A DNA stretch of 64,000 nucleotides from Ruegeria sp. AD91A (GTDB lineage Bacteria > Pseudomonadota > Alphaproteobacteria > Rhodobacterales > Rhodobacteraceae). The stretch covers positions 2,046,001-2,110,000 of the forward strand of contig NZ_CP031946.1 of NCBI RefSeq assembly GCF_003443535.1, in the 5' to 3' direction. Numbering within the stretch: position 1 is the first letter of the stretch; every line of letters starts with the position of its first letter. Made by a program: the position numbers and the translations under genes. Shown one piece after another: positions 54,256 to 62,924 of this stretch. Below the pieces are notes generated by a model. That model saw only the letters and a program-made list of their open reading frames with translations, made no database searches and was not told the origin of the DNA.

Positions 54256-54320
54256 GGGGGCCAGCCCCCTCGCCCGGACTTTGCCCGGGCTCACCCCCGG
54301 GATATTTTTAGCCAGATGAA
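54254..54320. repeat. Rhodobacterales-type intergenic repeat with nested hairpins (terminator-like)
   Basis: GAGGGGG...CCCCCTC at 54254-54271 is followed by GCCCGGACTTTGCCCGGGC and CCCGGGCTCACCCCCGGG stems and by ATATTTTTAGCCAGATGAAG. This combination recurs between genes in many Roseobacter genomes, recalled rather than verified. It lies between two convergent genes and probably ends both transcripts. Confidence 0.65.
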
Positions 54321-54328
54321 GACGCGGA

Positions 54329-55228
54329 TCAGGTTTGTTCCGACTTGCCCAGAGACATGGTGTGATTTCTGAGCCAGGCCATGAAACCGCGCGGATCGCG
54401 CTCCAGCAGCTCCAGATCGCGATCCGAAATCGCTTCGCCGATGACCGGCGACTGGGGTTTATTGCAGGATCGGACGATCTCATGCAGCAACAGTCCCTGC
54501 CGGAGAATTGCAGAGACGCGGTTGGCAATCTGGTACCAGCGCGAATTACTGCCCGGAAAGAAAATTGGCACCACGCGCGCGCCCGAACGGCGGATCATCT
54601 TGGCGGTGAACACGTTCCATTCCCGCTCGATCGCAGGCCCGAACCAATCATCCGAGGACATCACAACACCGGATGGGAACAGCGCCACAACGCCACCGTT
54701 TTTGAGATGTTCCATAGCTTTGCCGCGCATTTCCAACATCTTGGCCTGCGCCTCGGGATCATGTGGAAACGGAACCGGAATCATGAATGATGTGGCCGCT
54801 TCGTCCAGCCCTGTCAGAACCGAACGGGTCAGGATGCGGTAATCGCTGCGTACCTGGCCGATCAGCTCGGCGAGAATCATGCCATCGACCATCCCATGCG
54901 GGTGATTGGCGACGACGACGACCGGGCCGGTTTTGGGAATGCGGTCAATCTGTTCCTGCGGTGTGGTCAGGTCGATTCCCATAGTCTTGAGGGCACCGCC
55001 CCAGAACCGCTGGCCGCGATAGTATTCGTTCTTTTTTTCGAACTTGTTGACCATACGCAAAATGGTCAGCTTGCCTGTGCACCACTCGATGGCCCGAATG
55101 GCCGTCGAAGTCCAGGCATCGTCAAATGAGTTTGCATAGGTCAGAGTTCTACGGTCGTAGATCTCACCCTGATCTGCGGCCCCATCCACCACCGGGCTTG
55201 TCTTGGTCTCGTGCGTTGTTTCCGCCAA
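54329..55228 (-). CDS. Lysophospholipid/glycerol-phosphate acyltransferase family protein
   Basis: 299 residues. NHPHGMVDG is the NHxxxxD catalytic motif and LFPSGVV the acyl-acceptor block (EGTR equivalent) of PlsC-like enzymes. A long N-terminal stretch precedes it. It would acylate a lysolipid or an ornithine-lipid precursor in the inner membrane. It is 39 bases after the HPr gene on the same strand and may share its transcript. Confidence 0.8.
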   Translation of the reverse strand: MAETTHETKTSPVVDGAADQGEIYDRRTLTYANSFDDAWTSTAIRAIEWCTGKLTILRMVNKFEKKNEYYRGQRFWGGALKTMGIDLTTPQEQIDRIPKTGPVVVVANHPHGMVDGMILAELIGQVRSDYRILTRSVLTGLDEAATSFMIPVPFPHDPEAQAKMLEMRGKAMEHLKNGGVVALFPSGVVMSSDDWFGPAIEREWNVFTAKMIRRSGARVVPIFFPGSNSRWYQIANRVSAILRQGLLLHEIVRSCNKPQSPVIGEAISDRDLELLERDPRGFMAWLRNHTMSLGKSEQT

Positions 55229-55267
55229 TTCCTGGTCTTCCCGTTCTTCATGTCCCGGCGGGGCGGC

Positions 55268-55537
55268 TTAAAACCCCTCTCCGAACTTGTCATTCACAAG
55301 CGTTTCCAGAGCTTCTGCCAATGCCTCAGCATCCGGCCCGGACGTCTCGACGTCAATAGTTGTTCCGCGCGATGCTGCCAACATCAAAAGGCCCATGATA
55401 CTATCGCCTGATGCAGAAAGTCCGTCTTTTGACACCTCAGCATGCGCATCGAACCCCTCCACAACCTCAACCAGCTTTGCCGAGGCCCGTGCGTGAAGGC
55501 CCTTTTCATTGATTATTTTCAGGCTTCGGTTAGTCAT
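55268..55537 (-). CDS. ptsH: HPr-family phosphocarrier protein
   Basis: 89 residues. KGLHARASAKL has the phosphorylated His (position about 15) and GDSIMGLLMLAASRG the regulatory Ser region (Ser about 46-47) used by HPr kinase. The ATG at 55537 is preferred to a TTG two codons upstream. With HprK and EIIA in the same operon it works in a regulatory phosphorelay, not sugar uptake. Confidence 0.9.
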   Translation of the reverse strand: MTNRSLKIINEKGLHARASAKLVEVVEGFDAHAEVSKDGLSASGDSIMGLLMLAASRGTTIDVETSGPDAEALAEALETLVNDKFGEGF

Positions 55538-55553
55538 ATTCAATAATCCGCTT

Positions 55554-55946
55554 TTAATCCAATGTCACATTCTGCGCATTGATGTACTTCCGTCCAGCCT
55601 CCATTGCCTGGCGGACGGCATCACCAATGGGCAAGTGGCGGCTTTTGGCCAATTTGATTAGCATCGGCAGGTTTGCCCCATACAGAATACGCCGGTCCTG
55701 AGGAGCGCAGGCACGCAGACTGAGATTCGAGGGACTGCCTCCAAAGAGGTCGGTGACGACTACAACACCATTGCCGGTGTCCACTTCGTCCGCGGCACGG
55801 CAGATTTCGGCCTGTTTTTCGTCCCGGTCGTGGTCAGCCTCAATCGCGACCGCCACGAGGCTGGCCTGCGGTCCGACCACATGTTGCGTGGCGGCCAGGT
55901 ATTCCTGAGCCAACCCCCCATGTGCAACGATCACAATTCCGATCAA
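55554..55946 (-). CDS. PTS EIIA component, mannose-type
   Basis: 130 residues. IVIVAHGGLAQEYLAATQHVVGP contains the phosphorylatable His near residue 9, and VVVTDLFGGSPSNLSL is the Man-family EIIA core. No EIIB, EIIC or EIID gene lies near, which is the usual alphaproteobacterial regulatory set. Coupled to rapZ by ATGA and 16 bases before the HPr gene. Confidence 0.9.
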   Translation of the reverse strand: MIGIVIVAHGGLAQEYLAATQHVVGPQASLVAVAIEADHDRDEKQAEICRAADEVDTGNGVVVVTDLFGGSPSNLSLRACAPQDRRILYGANLPMLIKLAKSRHLPIGDAVRQAMEAGRKYINAQNVTLD

Positions 55947-56824
55947 TCTGACCTCACATTCAACGACCGACGTTCCATCTCGCGATGTCTAATTGCCACC
56001 TGCTGACCGTCTTCCGCAAGGGCCTTTGCAACGGCTTCTGCCAGGGCAACCGATCTGTGTTGGCCACCGGTACACCCGAATGCCACGGAAAGATGCGCTT
56101 TTCCCTCGGCCCGAAAGGCAGGCAACAGCAGGGTCAGCAAGCCCAGCACACCTTCAAAAAACGGTAAATAGTTTGCGTCTGACTGCACATAGTGCGCAAC
56201 GTCAGGGTGTCGACCATCCGCTGCCCTGAATTCCGGGCGCCAATAGGGATTTGCGAGAAACCTACAATCGAACACCATGTCCAATCCGCGCGGCAGTCCA
56301 CGCTTATAGGAAAAGGATTCGATGGAAACCGCCAGATGCCGCCCGCCTTGTGGTGCGAACCAATTCTCGACCTCTTCCCGCAGCTGATGCACGTTCAGAA
56401 GGCTGGTGTCGATCAGCGTGTCCGCGATCTCACGTATCGGTGTCAGCAGCTCTTTTTCGCGCTCAACACCGGTTTCCGGGCTGGCATTCTTGGCGACGGG
56501 ATGCCGCCTTCGGGTTTCTGAAAATCGGCGCACCAGAACATCATCGCTGCAATCCAGATACAGAACCGTCAGATCGACCTGCGCCAACCGACCCAGTGTT
56601 TCGGCCAGTTCTATGAAGCCGATCGTTGAGAAATCGCGATTGCGTGCATCTATACCCAGCGCCATCGGACGGTCGCTGTCCGCGCTGTCAAGCAAGCGCA
56701 GCAAAAGTCCCATCGGCAGGTTGTCGATGGCCTCAAAGCCCAGATCTTCCAACACATGAATGGCAGTGGATCTTCCTGCCCCGGAGGGACCCGTGACAAG
56801 TACGATTCGCCTTTGCGATGTCAT
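55943..56824 (-). CDS. rapZ: RapZ/YvcJ-family nucleotide-binding adaptor
   Basis: 293 residues. P-loop VTGPSGAGRSTAIHVLEDLGFEAIDNLP, with Arg where most families have Lys, then the RapZ C-terminal FGCTGGQHRSVALAEAVA signature. Enterobacterial RapZ controls amino-sugar sRNA decay and YvcJ is a GTP/ATP-binding protein; the alphaproteobacterial role is unknown. ATG 56824 overlaps the hprK stop (ATGA); 56836 is possible. Confidence 0.92.
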   Translation of the reverse strand: MTSQRRIVLVTGPSGAGRSTAIHVLEDLGFEAIDNLPMGLLLRLLDSADSDRPMALGIDARNRDFSTIGFIELAETLGRLAQVDLTVLYLDCSDDVLVRRFSETRRRHPVAKNASPETGVEREKELLTPIREIADTLIDTSLLNVHQLREEVENWFAPQGGRHLAVSIESFSYKRGLPRGLDMVFDCRFLANPYWRPEFRAADGRHPDVAHYVQSDANYLPFFEGVLGLLTLLLPAFRAEGKAHLSVAFGCTGGQHRSVALAEAVAKALAEDGQQVAIRHREMERRSLNVRSD

Positions 56825-57291
56825 TTGTTCGGCCATTCGGGGTTTACACGCCCATTTCCCAGGAGTTGCATCAACGCTGCAGCCAAGTTGGGCACCCCCG
56901 CGCCCCGAAGCAAGGGAACAGTTTGCCTCAGCACGGAAATCATCAAAGGATCGGGTAGACGCTGAGGCTCATGCTGGTCCAGATCCACGACGTAATCCAA
57001 CGGAACCGGGCCTGTGGGATCGGCTGCGAGCAGGCCAAACTGACGCGCCTCGATCAAACCGCGTATCTGTGGCACGGCGGATGCAAACACCCGATGATGC
57101 TGCATCTCCAAATTGACGCGGTCATCCGCAACCAAATCCGCACCATACGCCATCATTTGTAACGCCAGACCGGACTTCCCTGTACCGGACAAACCGATGA
57201 TCAAAAGCCCGCGTCCGGCAAGCGAAACGCAGGAGGCATGTACACAGGCCCTGTCCTGACCTTTGGCGTGTGACAGTGTATCAACGTGCAT
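56821..57291 (-). CDS. hprK: HPr kinase/phosphorylase, short alphaproteobacterial form
   Basis: 156 residues, only the C-terminal kinase domain. GLLIIGLSGTGKSGLALQMMAYGADLVADDRV holds the P-loop and catalytic region. The N-terminal half of Firmicute HprK is absent, as is usual in alphaproteobacteria. It phosphorylates HPr on Ser. Coupled to rapZ and only four bases from the chvG stop. Confidence 0.9.
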   Translation of the reverse strand: MHVDTLSHAKGQDRACVHASCVSLAGRGLLIIGLSGTGKSGLALQMMAYGADLVADDRVNLEMQHHRVFASAVPQIRGLIEARQFGLLAADPTGPVPLDYVVDLDQHEPQRLPDPLMISVLRQTVPLLRGAGVPNLAAALMQLLGNGRVNPEWPNK

Positions 57292-57295
57292 GGAT

Positions 57296-59014
57296 TTAAA
57301 CGGGCAGCCCTACAACAAAGCGGGCACCCAGCGGATCCGACGTGATGTCGGCCTCGGTCGGGCGGATGTTTTCCGCCCAGATCACGCCGCCGTGGGCTTC
57401 GACAATCTGCTTCGAGATCGCCAGCCCCAGGCCCGAGTTATTGCCAAAATGTTCCGCCGGACGCTGCGAGTAGAATCGCTTGAACACTTTGGTGAGCGCC
57501 TGTTCGGGAATTCCTGGGCCGGTGTCTTCGACAACGACCAACACACGGTTGTCTCGCTGTCTGACCCAGACGCGAATGGCGTCATTTTCCTCGCAGAAGG
57601 AAATCGCGTTGGTGATCAGGTTGACAAAGACCTGCGCAAGTCGCGCTTCCAGCCCGTTGATCACAATTGGTTCGGAGGGCAGATCCGTAATGTAGTCGAT
57701 GCCCTTGGATCGGGCATCTTCGCCCAGATACTGGCCGAGATTGCCCAGCAGCTTGAGCAGGTCAAAGGGTTGCTCTTCTTCCTTGACGAGTTCCGCATCC
57801 AGACGCGACGCATTCGATATGTCACTGACCAGCCGGTCCAGCCGCCGAACATCATGTTCAATCACATTCAGCAGTTTGTCGCGCTGATCCTCGCGTTTGA
57901 TCATCCGCAGTGTGCCCACGGCGGATTGCAGGCTGGCCAGCGGGTTTTTGATTTCATGGGCGACATCAGCAGCAAACTGTTCGTTTGCGTCGATCCGGTT
58001 GTACAGCGCGGTTACCATACCACGCAAAGCGCGGCTGAGACGCCCTATTTCATCTGGACGACCACTGAGGTCCGGAATACGGATGCGCCCGGGGTTGACG
58101 CCCGTACCGCGGTCCTTGCCCATTTCGGCGGCCGATGCCAGGTCAGCCAGCGGATTGGCAATGGTCGAGGCCAGTACAAGACTGAGGCCCACAGAAACCA
58201 ACAGCGCCACCACGAACATCTGAAGAATGCGCTCCTGCTCACGGCGGGCAAGCGCATCGATTTCACCCGCAGGACCAGTAATGGCAACCGCTCCGGCGGG
58301 AACATCCGCATAAAGGATCGGTGCGGCAGCCACGATAACCGTCTCACCCGCGCTGTCCTGTACCGCCTGCACCTGGCTGTGACCGGCAATCGCTTGCGGA
58401 ATAATGGTCTGAACACGCTGCGCCAACGTCGGTGCCTCGGTTTCAGTTGACCAATTGAGCAGATTCGACAAACCCATCCAGACAGCATTCAGCGTGTCGC
58501 TGATCACCGTGCTGCCGGTCTGAATCTCGGCCTCGGATCGCAGAAGAACCGGCATATCTGAGGCTTGCGGGGCACCACGTGTCCAGCCGATTAACGTGCC
58601 GCTGGCGTCATATACAAAAACCTCGCCCCCTTCGGGCAGGGTGAGGCCAGACAAGGTATCCTTGACGTCCAGGTTCCCGGCATTCTGCCCGGATTGCTGT
58701 GCGCCCTGACGCAGCTGGGTTTCAAACACGTTGCTGACTAGCAGCGCATCGCCCAGCAGATTGCGGGCAGTCTGCTGAACCTTCTCTTTTCGTGAGTCGT
58801 CCAGATACAGCAACCCAGTGACCAGAATCACAAGAGCGATCAGGTTGAAAGTGATGATTTTGCGCGCCAGAGGTGAACCACGCAGAGAAAACAGGTTCCT
58901 CCGGGATCGCTTTTCCCTCAGCTCCGCTGACTCGGGGTCCTGGGGAATGACCCAGTCATCCCCTAGAACGACGTCACCGTCGCGCATTTCGCTGGCTTGT
59001 TCGGTGTCGCGCAC
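57296..59014 (-). CDS. chvG: ChvG-type sensor histidine kinase
   Basis: 572 residues. First membrane helix about 50-70 (ITFNLIALVILVTGLLYL), a periplasmic sensor to about 265, second helix (MFVVALLVSVGLSLVLAST), HAMP, the DHp box FAADVAHEIKNPLASLQSA with its phospho-His, and HATPase motifs FVNLITNAISFC and EDTGPGIPE. The GTG at 59014 is preferred because GGGG and AGAGGT precede it; ATG 58987 is an alternative. The family responds to acid or envelope stress and signals to ChvI. Confidence 0.9.
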   Translation of the reverse strand: MRDTEQASEMRDGDVVLGDDWVIPQDPESAELREKRSRRNLFSLRGSPLARKIITFNLIALVILVTGLLYLDDSRKEKVQQTARNLLGDALLVSNVFETQLRQGAQQSGQNAGNLDVKDTLSGLTLPEGGEVFVYDASGTLIGWTRGAPQASDMPVLLRSEAEIQTGSTVISDTLNAVWMGLSNLLNWSTETEAPTLAQRVQTIIPQAIAGHSQVQAVQDSAGETVIVAAAPILYADVPAGAVAITGPAGEIDALARREQERILQMFVVALLVSVGLSLVLASTIANPLADLASAAEMGKDRGTGVNPGRIRIPDLSGRPDEIGRLSRALRGMVTALYNRIDANEQFAADVAHEIKNPLASLQSAVGTLRMIKREDQRDKLLNVIEHDVRRLDRLVSDISNASRLDAELVKEEEQPFDLLKLLGNLGQYLGEDARSKGIDYITDLPSEPIVINGLEARLAQVFVNLITNAISFCEENDAIRVWVRQRDNRVLVVVEDTGPGIPEQALTKVFKRFYSQRPAEHFGNNSGLGLAISKQIVEAHGGVIWAENIRPTEADITSDPLGARFVVGLPV

Positions 59015-59046
59015 GAGACCCCATTACCTCTTGCAGGCGGCCGCGC

Positions 59047-59751
59047 CTATTCTTCGTTGTACCGGTAACCGATACCATACAAGGTTTCGATCGCCGAGAA
59101 CTCGGAATCAGCCGCGCGCATTTTTTTCCGCAGGCGCTTGATGTGGCTGTCGATCGTGCGGTCATCCACATAGACCTGATCGTCATAGGCGACATCCATC
59201 AACTGGTCGCGGCTTTTGACAAAACCCGGACGTTGGGCCAACGCCTGAAGCAGCAGGAATTCAGTCACGGTCAGGGACACATCATTCCCTTTCCAGCTGA
59301 CCGCATGGCGCAACGGATCCATTCTCAGGTCGCCGCGTTCCATGACTTTAGTATCATTGCTGTTGGTTGCTACCGCGTCGCCGCTTGTTGCCTCTTGGCG
59401 GCGCAGCAAAGCCCGAATGCGTTCGACCAGCAAACGCTGCGAAAAAGGCTTCTTTACATAGTCATCCGCACCCATGCGCAGGCCCAGAACCTCGTCGATC
59501 TCATCGTCCTTCGAGGTCAGAAAGATCACCGGCATCTGCGTCTTCTGACGCAGCCGTTGCAGCAGATCCATGCCGTCCATTCGCGGCATCTTAATATCCA
59601 GAACAGCCATGTCCGGCAGTTTCTTGTTGAACGCATCCAACGCGGCCTGGCCATCATTATAAGTTTCAACCTCGAAACCTTCGGCTTCGAGGGTCATGGA
59701 TACAGACGTCAGTATGTTTCTGTCGTCATCCACAAGTGCAATCTTTGACAT
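59047..59751 (-). CDS. chvI: ChvI-type response regulator
   Basis: 234 residues. Receiver domain with the DDDRN acidic pocket and [11 protein letters not shown] phospho-Asp, a Lys in FLTSKDD, then an OmpR-type winged helix ([50 protein letters not shown]). ATG 59751 has GGGGTGA upstream and is preferred to GTG 59760. It lies 32 bases before chvG and divergently from pckA. Confidence 0.93.
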   Translation of the reverse strand: MSKIALVDDDRNILTSVSMTLEAEGFEVETYNDGQAALDAFNKKLPDMAVLDIKMPRMDGMDLLQRLRQKTQMPVIFLTSKDDEIDEVLGLRMGADDYVKKPFSQRLLVERIRALLRRQEATSGDAVATNSNDTKVMERGDLRMDPLRHAVSWKGNDVSLTVTEFLLLQALAQRPGFVKSRDQLMDVAYDDQVYVDDRTIDSHIKRLRKKMRAADSEFSAIETLYGIGYRYNEE

Positions 59752-60094
59752 CGGGCTCACCCCTATTCCTGCTCACTCGCGCAATAATTCGCTTATTTGT
59801 AAGGCATTGTTGGCGGTTTTAAGACGCCGAATCAATCCGTAACTGCGAATCATGCCTTTGTTGCGGCAGGTCTGCGGCAAATTTGCCTTGATGCCCGCAA
59901 AAATCTGCCCGCTTTTCCGACATTGAATTTCTGATGGCGCTAAACTCGGGCTTGGTTGCGCTAACTGCGTCAAACCCGCCTGTTCATGCCCTGAATGACC
60001 GTGATAAGACGCGCTCAGCCGCCGGTTTTCCCGGCTCACTGCCCCAAAGGCGCAACGGCCAACGACCTTCGCGCCGCCACAGGAGAAGACACAC
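59752..60094. promoter_or_regulatory. chvI-pckA divergent intergenic region with a 12-bp palindrome
   Basis: 343 bases without a supported gene. GGCAAATTTGCC at 59876-59887 is a perfect palindrome, a candidate operator placed between the two promoters. Binding by ChvI or another regulator is a hypothesis. The ORF at 59773-60096 on the minus strand has no recognisable content. Confidence 0.45.
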
Positions 60095-61693
60095 ATGACA
60101 TCTGGACGGGTTAACCCGCAATTCCGCCTCGAAGATCAGGGCATCGAGGGTCTGGGCAATGTCTATTATAACTTCATGGAACCGGCGCTGATCGAAGAGG
60201 CGCTGAAGCGCGGCGAAGGCACACTTGGCAATGGTGGTGCGTTTCTGGTTACCACAGGTAAATTCACAGGCCGGTCGCCCAAGGACAAACACGTTGTCAA
60301 GACCGCCAGCGTTGCCGACACCATCTGGTGGGAAAACAACGCCGAAATGAGTCCCGAGGGCTTTGACGCGCTGTACAATGATATGCTGGCCCATATGAAA
60401 GGCCGTGACTATTTTGTGCAGGATTTGGTTGGTGGTGCTGATCCGGCTTACGCGATCAATGTTCGTATGGTCACTGAACTGGCGTGGCATAACTTGTTCA
60501 TCCGACACCTGCTGCGTCGCCCGGACCGCGAGGATCTGGATGAGTTCACTGCCGATTTCACGGTCATCAACTGCCCCAGCTTTCAGGCCGACCCGGCAAA
60601 GCACGGCTGCCGCAGCGAGACCGTGATTGCAATGAATTTCGACCGCAAGCTGATCCTGATCGGCGGCACCGAATATGCCGGTGAAAACAAGAAATCGGTT
60701 TTCACCCTGCTGAACTACATGCTGCCCGAAAAAGGTGTGATGCCGATGCACTGCTCGGCCAACCATGCCGTTGGCAACCCGGTCGACACCGCCGTGTTCT
60801 TCGGCCTGTCCGGCACCGGCAAGACAACCCTTTCCGCCGATCCTTCGCGCATACTGATCGGGGATGACGAGCACGGCTGGTCGGATCGCGGCACCTTCAA
60901 CTTCGAAGGCGGATGCTATGCCAAGACCATCAACCTGAATGCAGAGGCAGAGCCGGAAATCTACGCGACCACCTCGAAATTCGGTACGGTGATCGAAAAC
61001 ATGGTCTTCGACCCCGAAACCAAGGAACTGGATTTCGACGACGACTCACTGACTGCGAACATGCGCTGCGCCTATCCGCTCGAATATATCTCGAACGCGT
61101 CCAAAAGCGCACTGGGTGGTCACCCGAAGAACATCATCATGCTGACCTGCGATGCATTTGGCGTTCTGCCCCCGATCGCGCGGCTGACGCCAGCACAGGC
61201 AATGTATCACTTCCTGTCGGGTTTCACGTCAAAAGTGGCCGGTACAGAACGTGGCATCACCGAGCCGCAGCCGACTTTCTCGACCTGCTTTGGCGCACCG
61301 TTCATGCCACGTCGCCCAGAGGAATACGGCAACCTGTTGCGGGACAAGATCGCTCAACACGGCGCGACCTGCTGGCTGGTCAACACCGGCTGGACCGGAG
61401 GCGCCTATGGAGTAGGCAGCCGGATGCCGATCCACGCAACCCGCGCTTTGTTGACCGCCGCTCTGGAAGGCTCGCTGCGCGACGCCGAGTTCCGCAAGGA
61501 TGCCAATTTCGGCTTTGACGTTCCGGTCTCTGTCCCGGGCGTCGCCGAAGTTCTGCTTGACCCGCGCCGCACTTGGGACGATCAGGCCGCGTTCGACAAA
61601 CAGGCCGAGAAACTGGTTCAGATGTTTGCCGAGAACTTCGAGCAGTATCTGCCCTTCATTGACGACGACATCAAAGCCGTCGCAATCGGATAA
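60095..61693 (+). CDS. pckA: Phosphoenolpyruvate carboxykinase (ATP)
   Basis: 532 residues. [10 protein letters not shown], the kinase P-loop [36 protein letters not shown] with metal-binding Asp, and [15 protein letters not shown] are all present. It converts oxaloacetate to PEP, the entry to gluconeogenesis. In alphaproteobacteria it commonly lies next to chvIG, as here. Confidence 0.97.
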   Translation: MTSGRVNPQFRLEDQGIEGLGNVYYNFMEPALIEEALKRGEGTLGNGGAFLVTTGKFTGRSPKDKHVVKTASVADTIWWENNAEMSPEGFDALYNDMLAHMKGRDYFVQDLVGGADPAYAINVRMVTELAWHNLFIRHLLRRPDREDLDEFTADFTVINCPSFQADPAKHGCRSETVIAMNFDRKLILIGGTEYAGENKKSVFTLLNYMLPEKGVMPMHCSANHAVGNPVDTAVFFGLSGTGKTTLSADPSRILIGDDEHGWSDRGTFNFEGGCYAKTINLNAEAEPEIYATTSKFGTVIENMVFDPETKELDFDDDSLTANMRCAYPLEYISNASKSALGGHPKNIIMLTCDAFGVLPPIARLTPAQAMYHFLSGFTSKVAGTERGITEPQPTFSTCFGAPFMPRRPEEYGNLLRDKIAQHGATCWLVNTGWTGGAYGVGSRMPIHATRALLTAALEGSLRDAEFRKDANFGFDVPVSVPGVAEVLLDPRRTWDDQAAFDKQAEKLVQMFAENFEQYLPFIDDDIKAVAIG

Positions 61694-61700
61694 ATTGGGA

Positions 61701-61722
61701 AAGGGGCTGAAAAGCCCCTTTT
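61701..61722 (+). terminator. Rho-independent terminator of pckA
   Basis: AAGGGGCT, GAAA and AGCCCCTT form an 8-bp stem with a tetraloop seven bases after the pckA stop, running into TTTTG. Confidence 0.8.
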
Positions 61723-61829
61723 GCCTTACGCCTGCCGCACTTCTCCCTAAGGTTGTTTGTGGTAATAAGCACATACAATTGCGTTGTTTCAAAATGCAAT
61801 TTGCGCTAGCTCTGATATTCGCTTTGACG

Positions 61830-61855
61830 AAAAAACCCGGCACTTTTGCGCCGGG
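61830..61855 (-). terminator. Rho-independent terminator, minus strand, of the candidate RNA
   Basis: Reading minus, GCCGGG-x-CCCGGC gives a six- to seven-bp GC stem followed by TTTTTT. The nearest minus-strand gene to the right is at 62925, so it does not belong to a known coding transcript. Confidence 0.7.
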
Positions 61856-61927
61856 CACTGGCTGAAAATTAATTGGGGATCACTCATGTGCGCACACTCA
61901 CAACGCGGGATTGAGCAACCTAATCAG
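61830..61927 (-). ncRNA. Candidate small RNA (about 98 nt), minus strand
   Basis: A 357-base region without a gene separates pckA from the winged-helix gene. On the minus strand TTGACA (61956-61961) is followed after 16 bases by TAGACT (61934-61939), giving a start near 61927. The transcript would run to a GCCGGG/CCCGGC hairpin ending in six T (61830-61855). No ORF of use is encoded. This is a promoter-terminator prediction; expression is unproven. Confidence 0.5.
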
Positions 61928-61933
61928 CCAACT

Positions 61934-61961
61934 AGTCTAAGTAAATGGGGATGAGTGTCAA
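61934..61961 (-). promoter_or_regulatory. Candidate sigma70-type promoter of the small RNA
   Basis: TTGACA and TAGACT with a 16-base spacer, pointing left. The -35 is a perfect consensus; the -10 matches four of six positions. Confidence 0.5.
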
Positions 61962-62050
61962 TACGAGACTTTCTGAAATGCGCGTCATTCAGAATGACTC
62001 AAATGGTCGCAATTAGGCGACAAACGGCACAGAAAACTGTAGGTAACATT

Positions 62051-62341
62051 ATGACTGAGATCTCGAAACTCACCGAACTGCGCAAATTGATGCAAAGCAT
62101 GGAGCGCACGTTAGGCCTGGAGAATCTATCTCCGGTTGAGCGCGACATCTACTATGCCGCCGAAGAGCTTTCCAAGCCCGATCGGGAAGTACGCACGTTC
62201 GGTTTGATTGAGCACACGTTGGTTCAGAGCGTTTCGCGCCCGACTTTCTTCCGCGCGCTGAAATCGCTGGTCGAAAAAGGCTATCTTTCTCAAAGCGGCA
62301 GCGCCAACCGAGGACGGTACATCGTTCATGCGCCCAGATGA
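62051..62341 (+). CDS. Small winged-helix DNA-binding protein
   Basis: 96 residues. The C-terminal half, SRPTFFRALKSLVEKGYLSQSGSANRGRYIVH, is a winged helix with recognition helix and wing. The N-terminal half is helical (LSPVERDIYYAAEELS). It resembles MarR/Lrp-like small regulators without being assignable. ATG 62051 has TAGGT upstream and replaces a longer frame from 61955 that enters the intergenic region. It is followed 24 bases on by a membrane protein gene. Confidence 0.65.
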   Translation: MTEISKLTELRKLMQSMERTLGLENLSPVERDIYYAAEELSKPDREVRTFGLIEHTLVQSVSRPTFFRALKSLVEKGYLSQSGSANRGRYIVHAPR

Positions 62342-62365
62342 AGCGATCCACGAGCGCAAGGAGCC

Positions 62366-62920
62366 GTGATCACTTTGCGCGCGTGGGTTACTGAAACGCT
62401 TCTGGCCTCTCTGGCCTATGTGCTGGCGTCGATCCTTACCTTCGCCGTTCTTATGCCGTTGCAGAACGTGTTTTTCCCAGAATATCCAAGCCGGGCGAGC
62501 CTGTTGTTTCTGCCGCATGGTGTACGGGTTCTGACGGCGTGGCTGTTGGGGTGGCGCGCCATTTTCGCATTGTTGCCTGGCGTGTTCATCGTTTTCGCCT
62601 ATTTGGGTGGAACGGACGTATTCCTGCCCAGCCGCCTGATGGCCATCGCGATTGCAGTTCTGACTGTCCCGGCGGTTTTTTATCTTCTCAAAGCAATCGG
62701 ATGGAACCTGTTTCCCCGCCCAGACCGCAAACCCTGCTGGATATGTGTGATGGGCGTCGGCGTCATCACGTCCTTCCTTGTCTCCGGGTTGACCAATTTG
62801 GCTTTTGGCAGTGCGACGGTCGAATACATCGCTTTCCTGATCGGCGATATATCGGGCTTGTTCTTCCTGATGCTGGGTCTGTATTTTGCCTTCAGGTTTG
62901 CCGACAAGCGACGGGTTTAA
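62366..62920 (+). CDS. Membrane protein of unknown function
   Basis: 184 residues with five or six membrane helices; FLPHGVRVLTAWLLGWRAIFALLPG recalls the first helices of MASE1-type sensory domains but no catalytic domain follows. GTG 62366 with AAGGAG upstream. It probably forms a two-gene unit with the winged-helix gene before it. Five bases separate it from the convergent TauE/SafE gene. Confidence 0.65.
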   Translation: MITLRAWVTETLLASLAYVLASILTFAVLMPLQNVFFPEYPSRASLLFLPHGVRVLTAWLLGWRAIFALLPGVFIVFAYLGGTDVFLPSRLMAIAIAVLTVPAVFYLLKAIGWNLFPRPDRKPCWICVMGVGVITSFLVSGLTNLAFGSATVEYIAFLIGDISGLFFLMLGLYFAFRFADKRRV

Positions 62921-62924
62921 GGTG

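Noticed and set aside
59773-60096. Minus-strand ORF between chvI and pckA
   Set aside because: No family, no ribosome-binding site, lies across both promoters.
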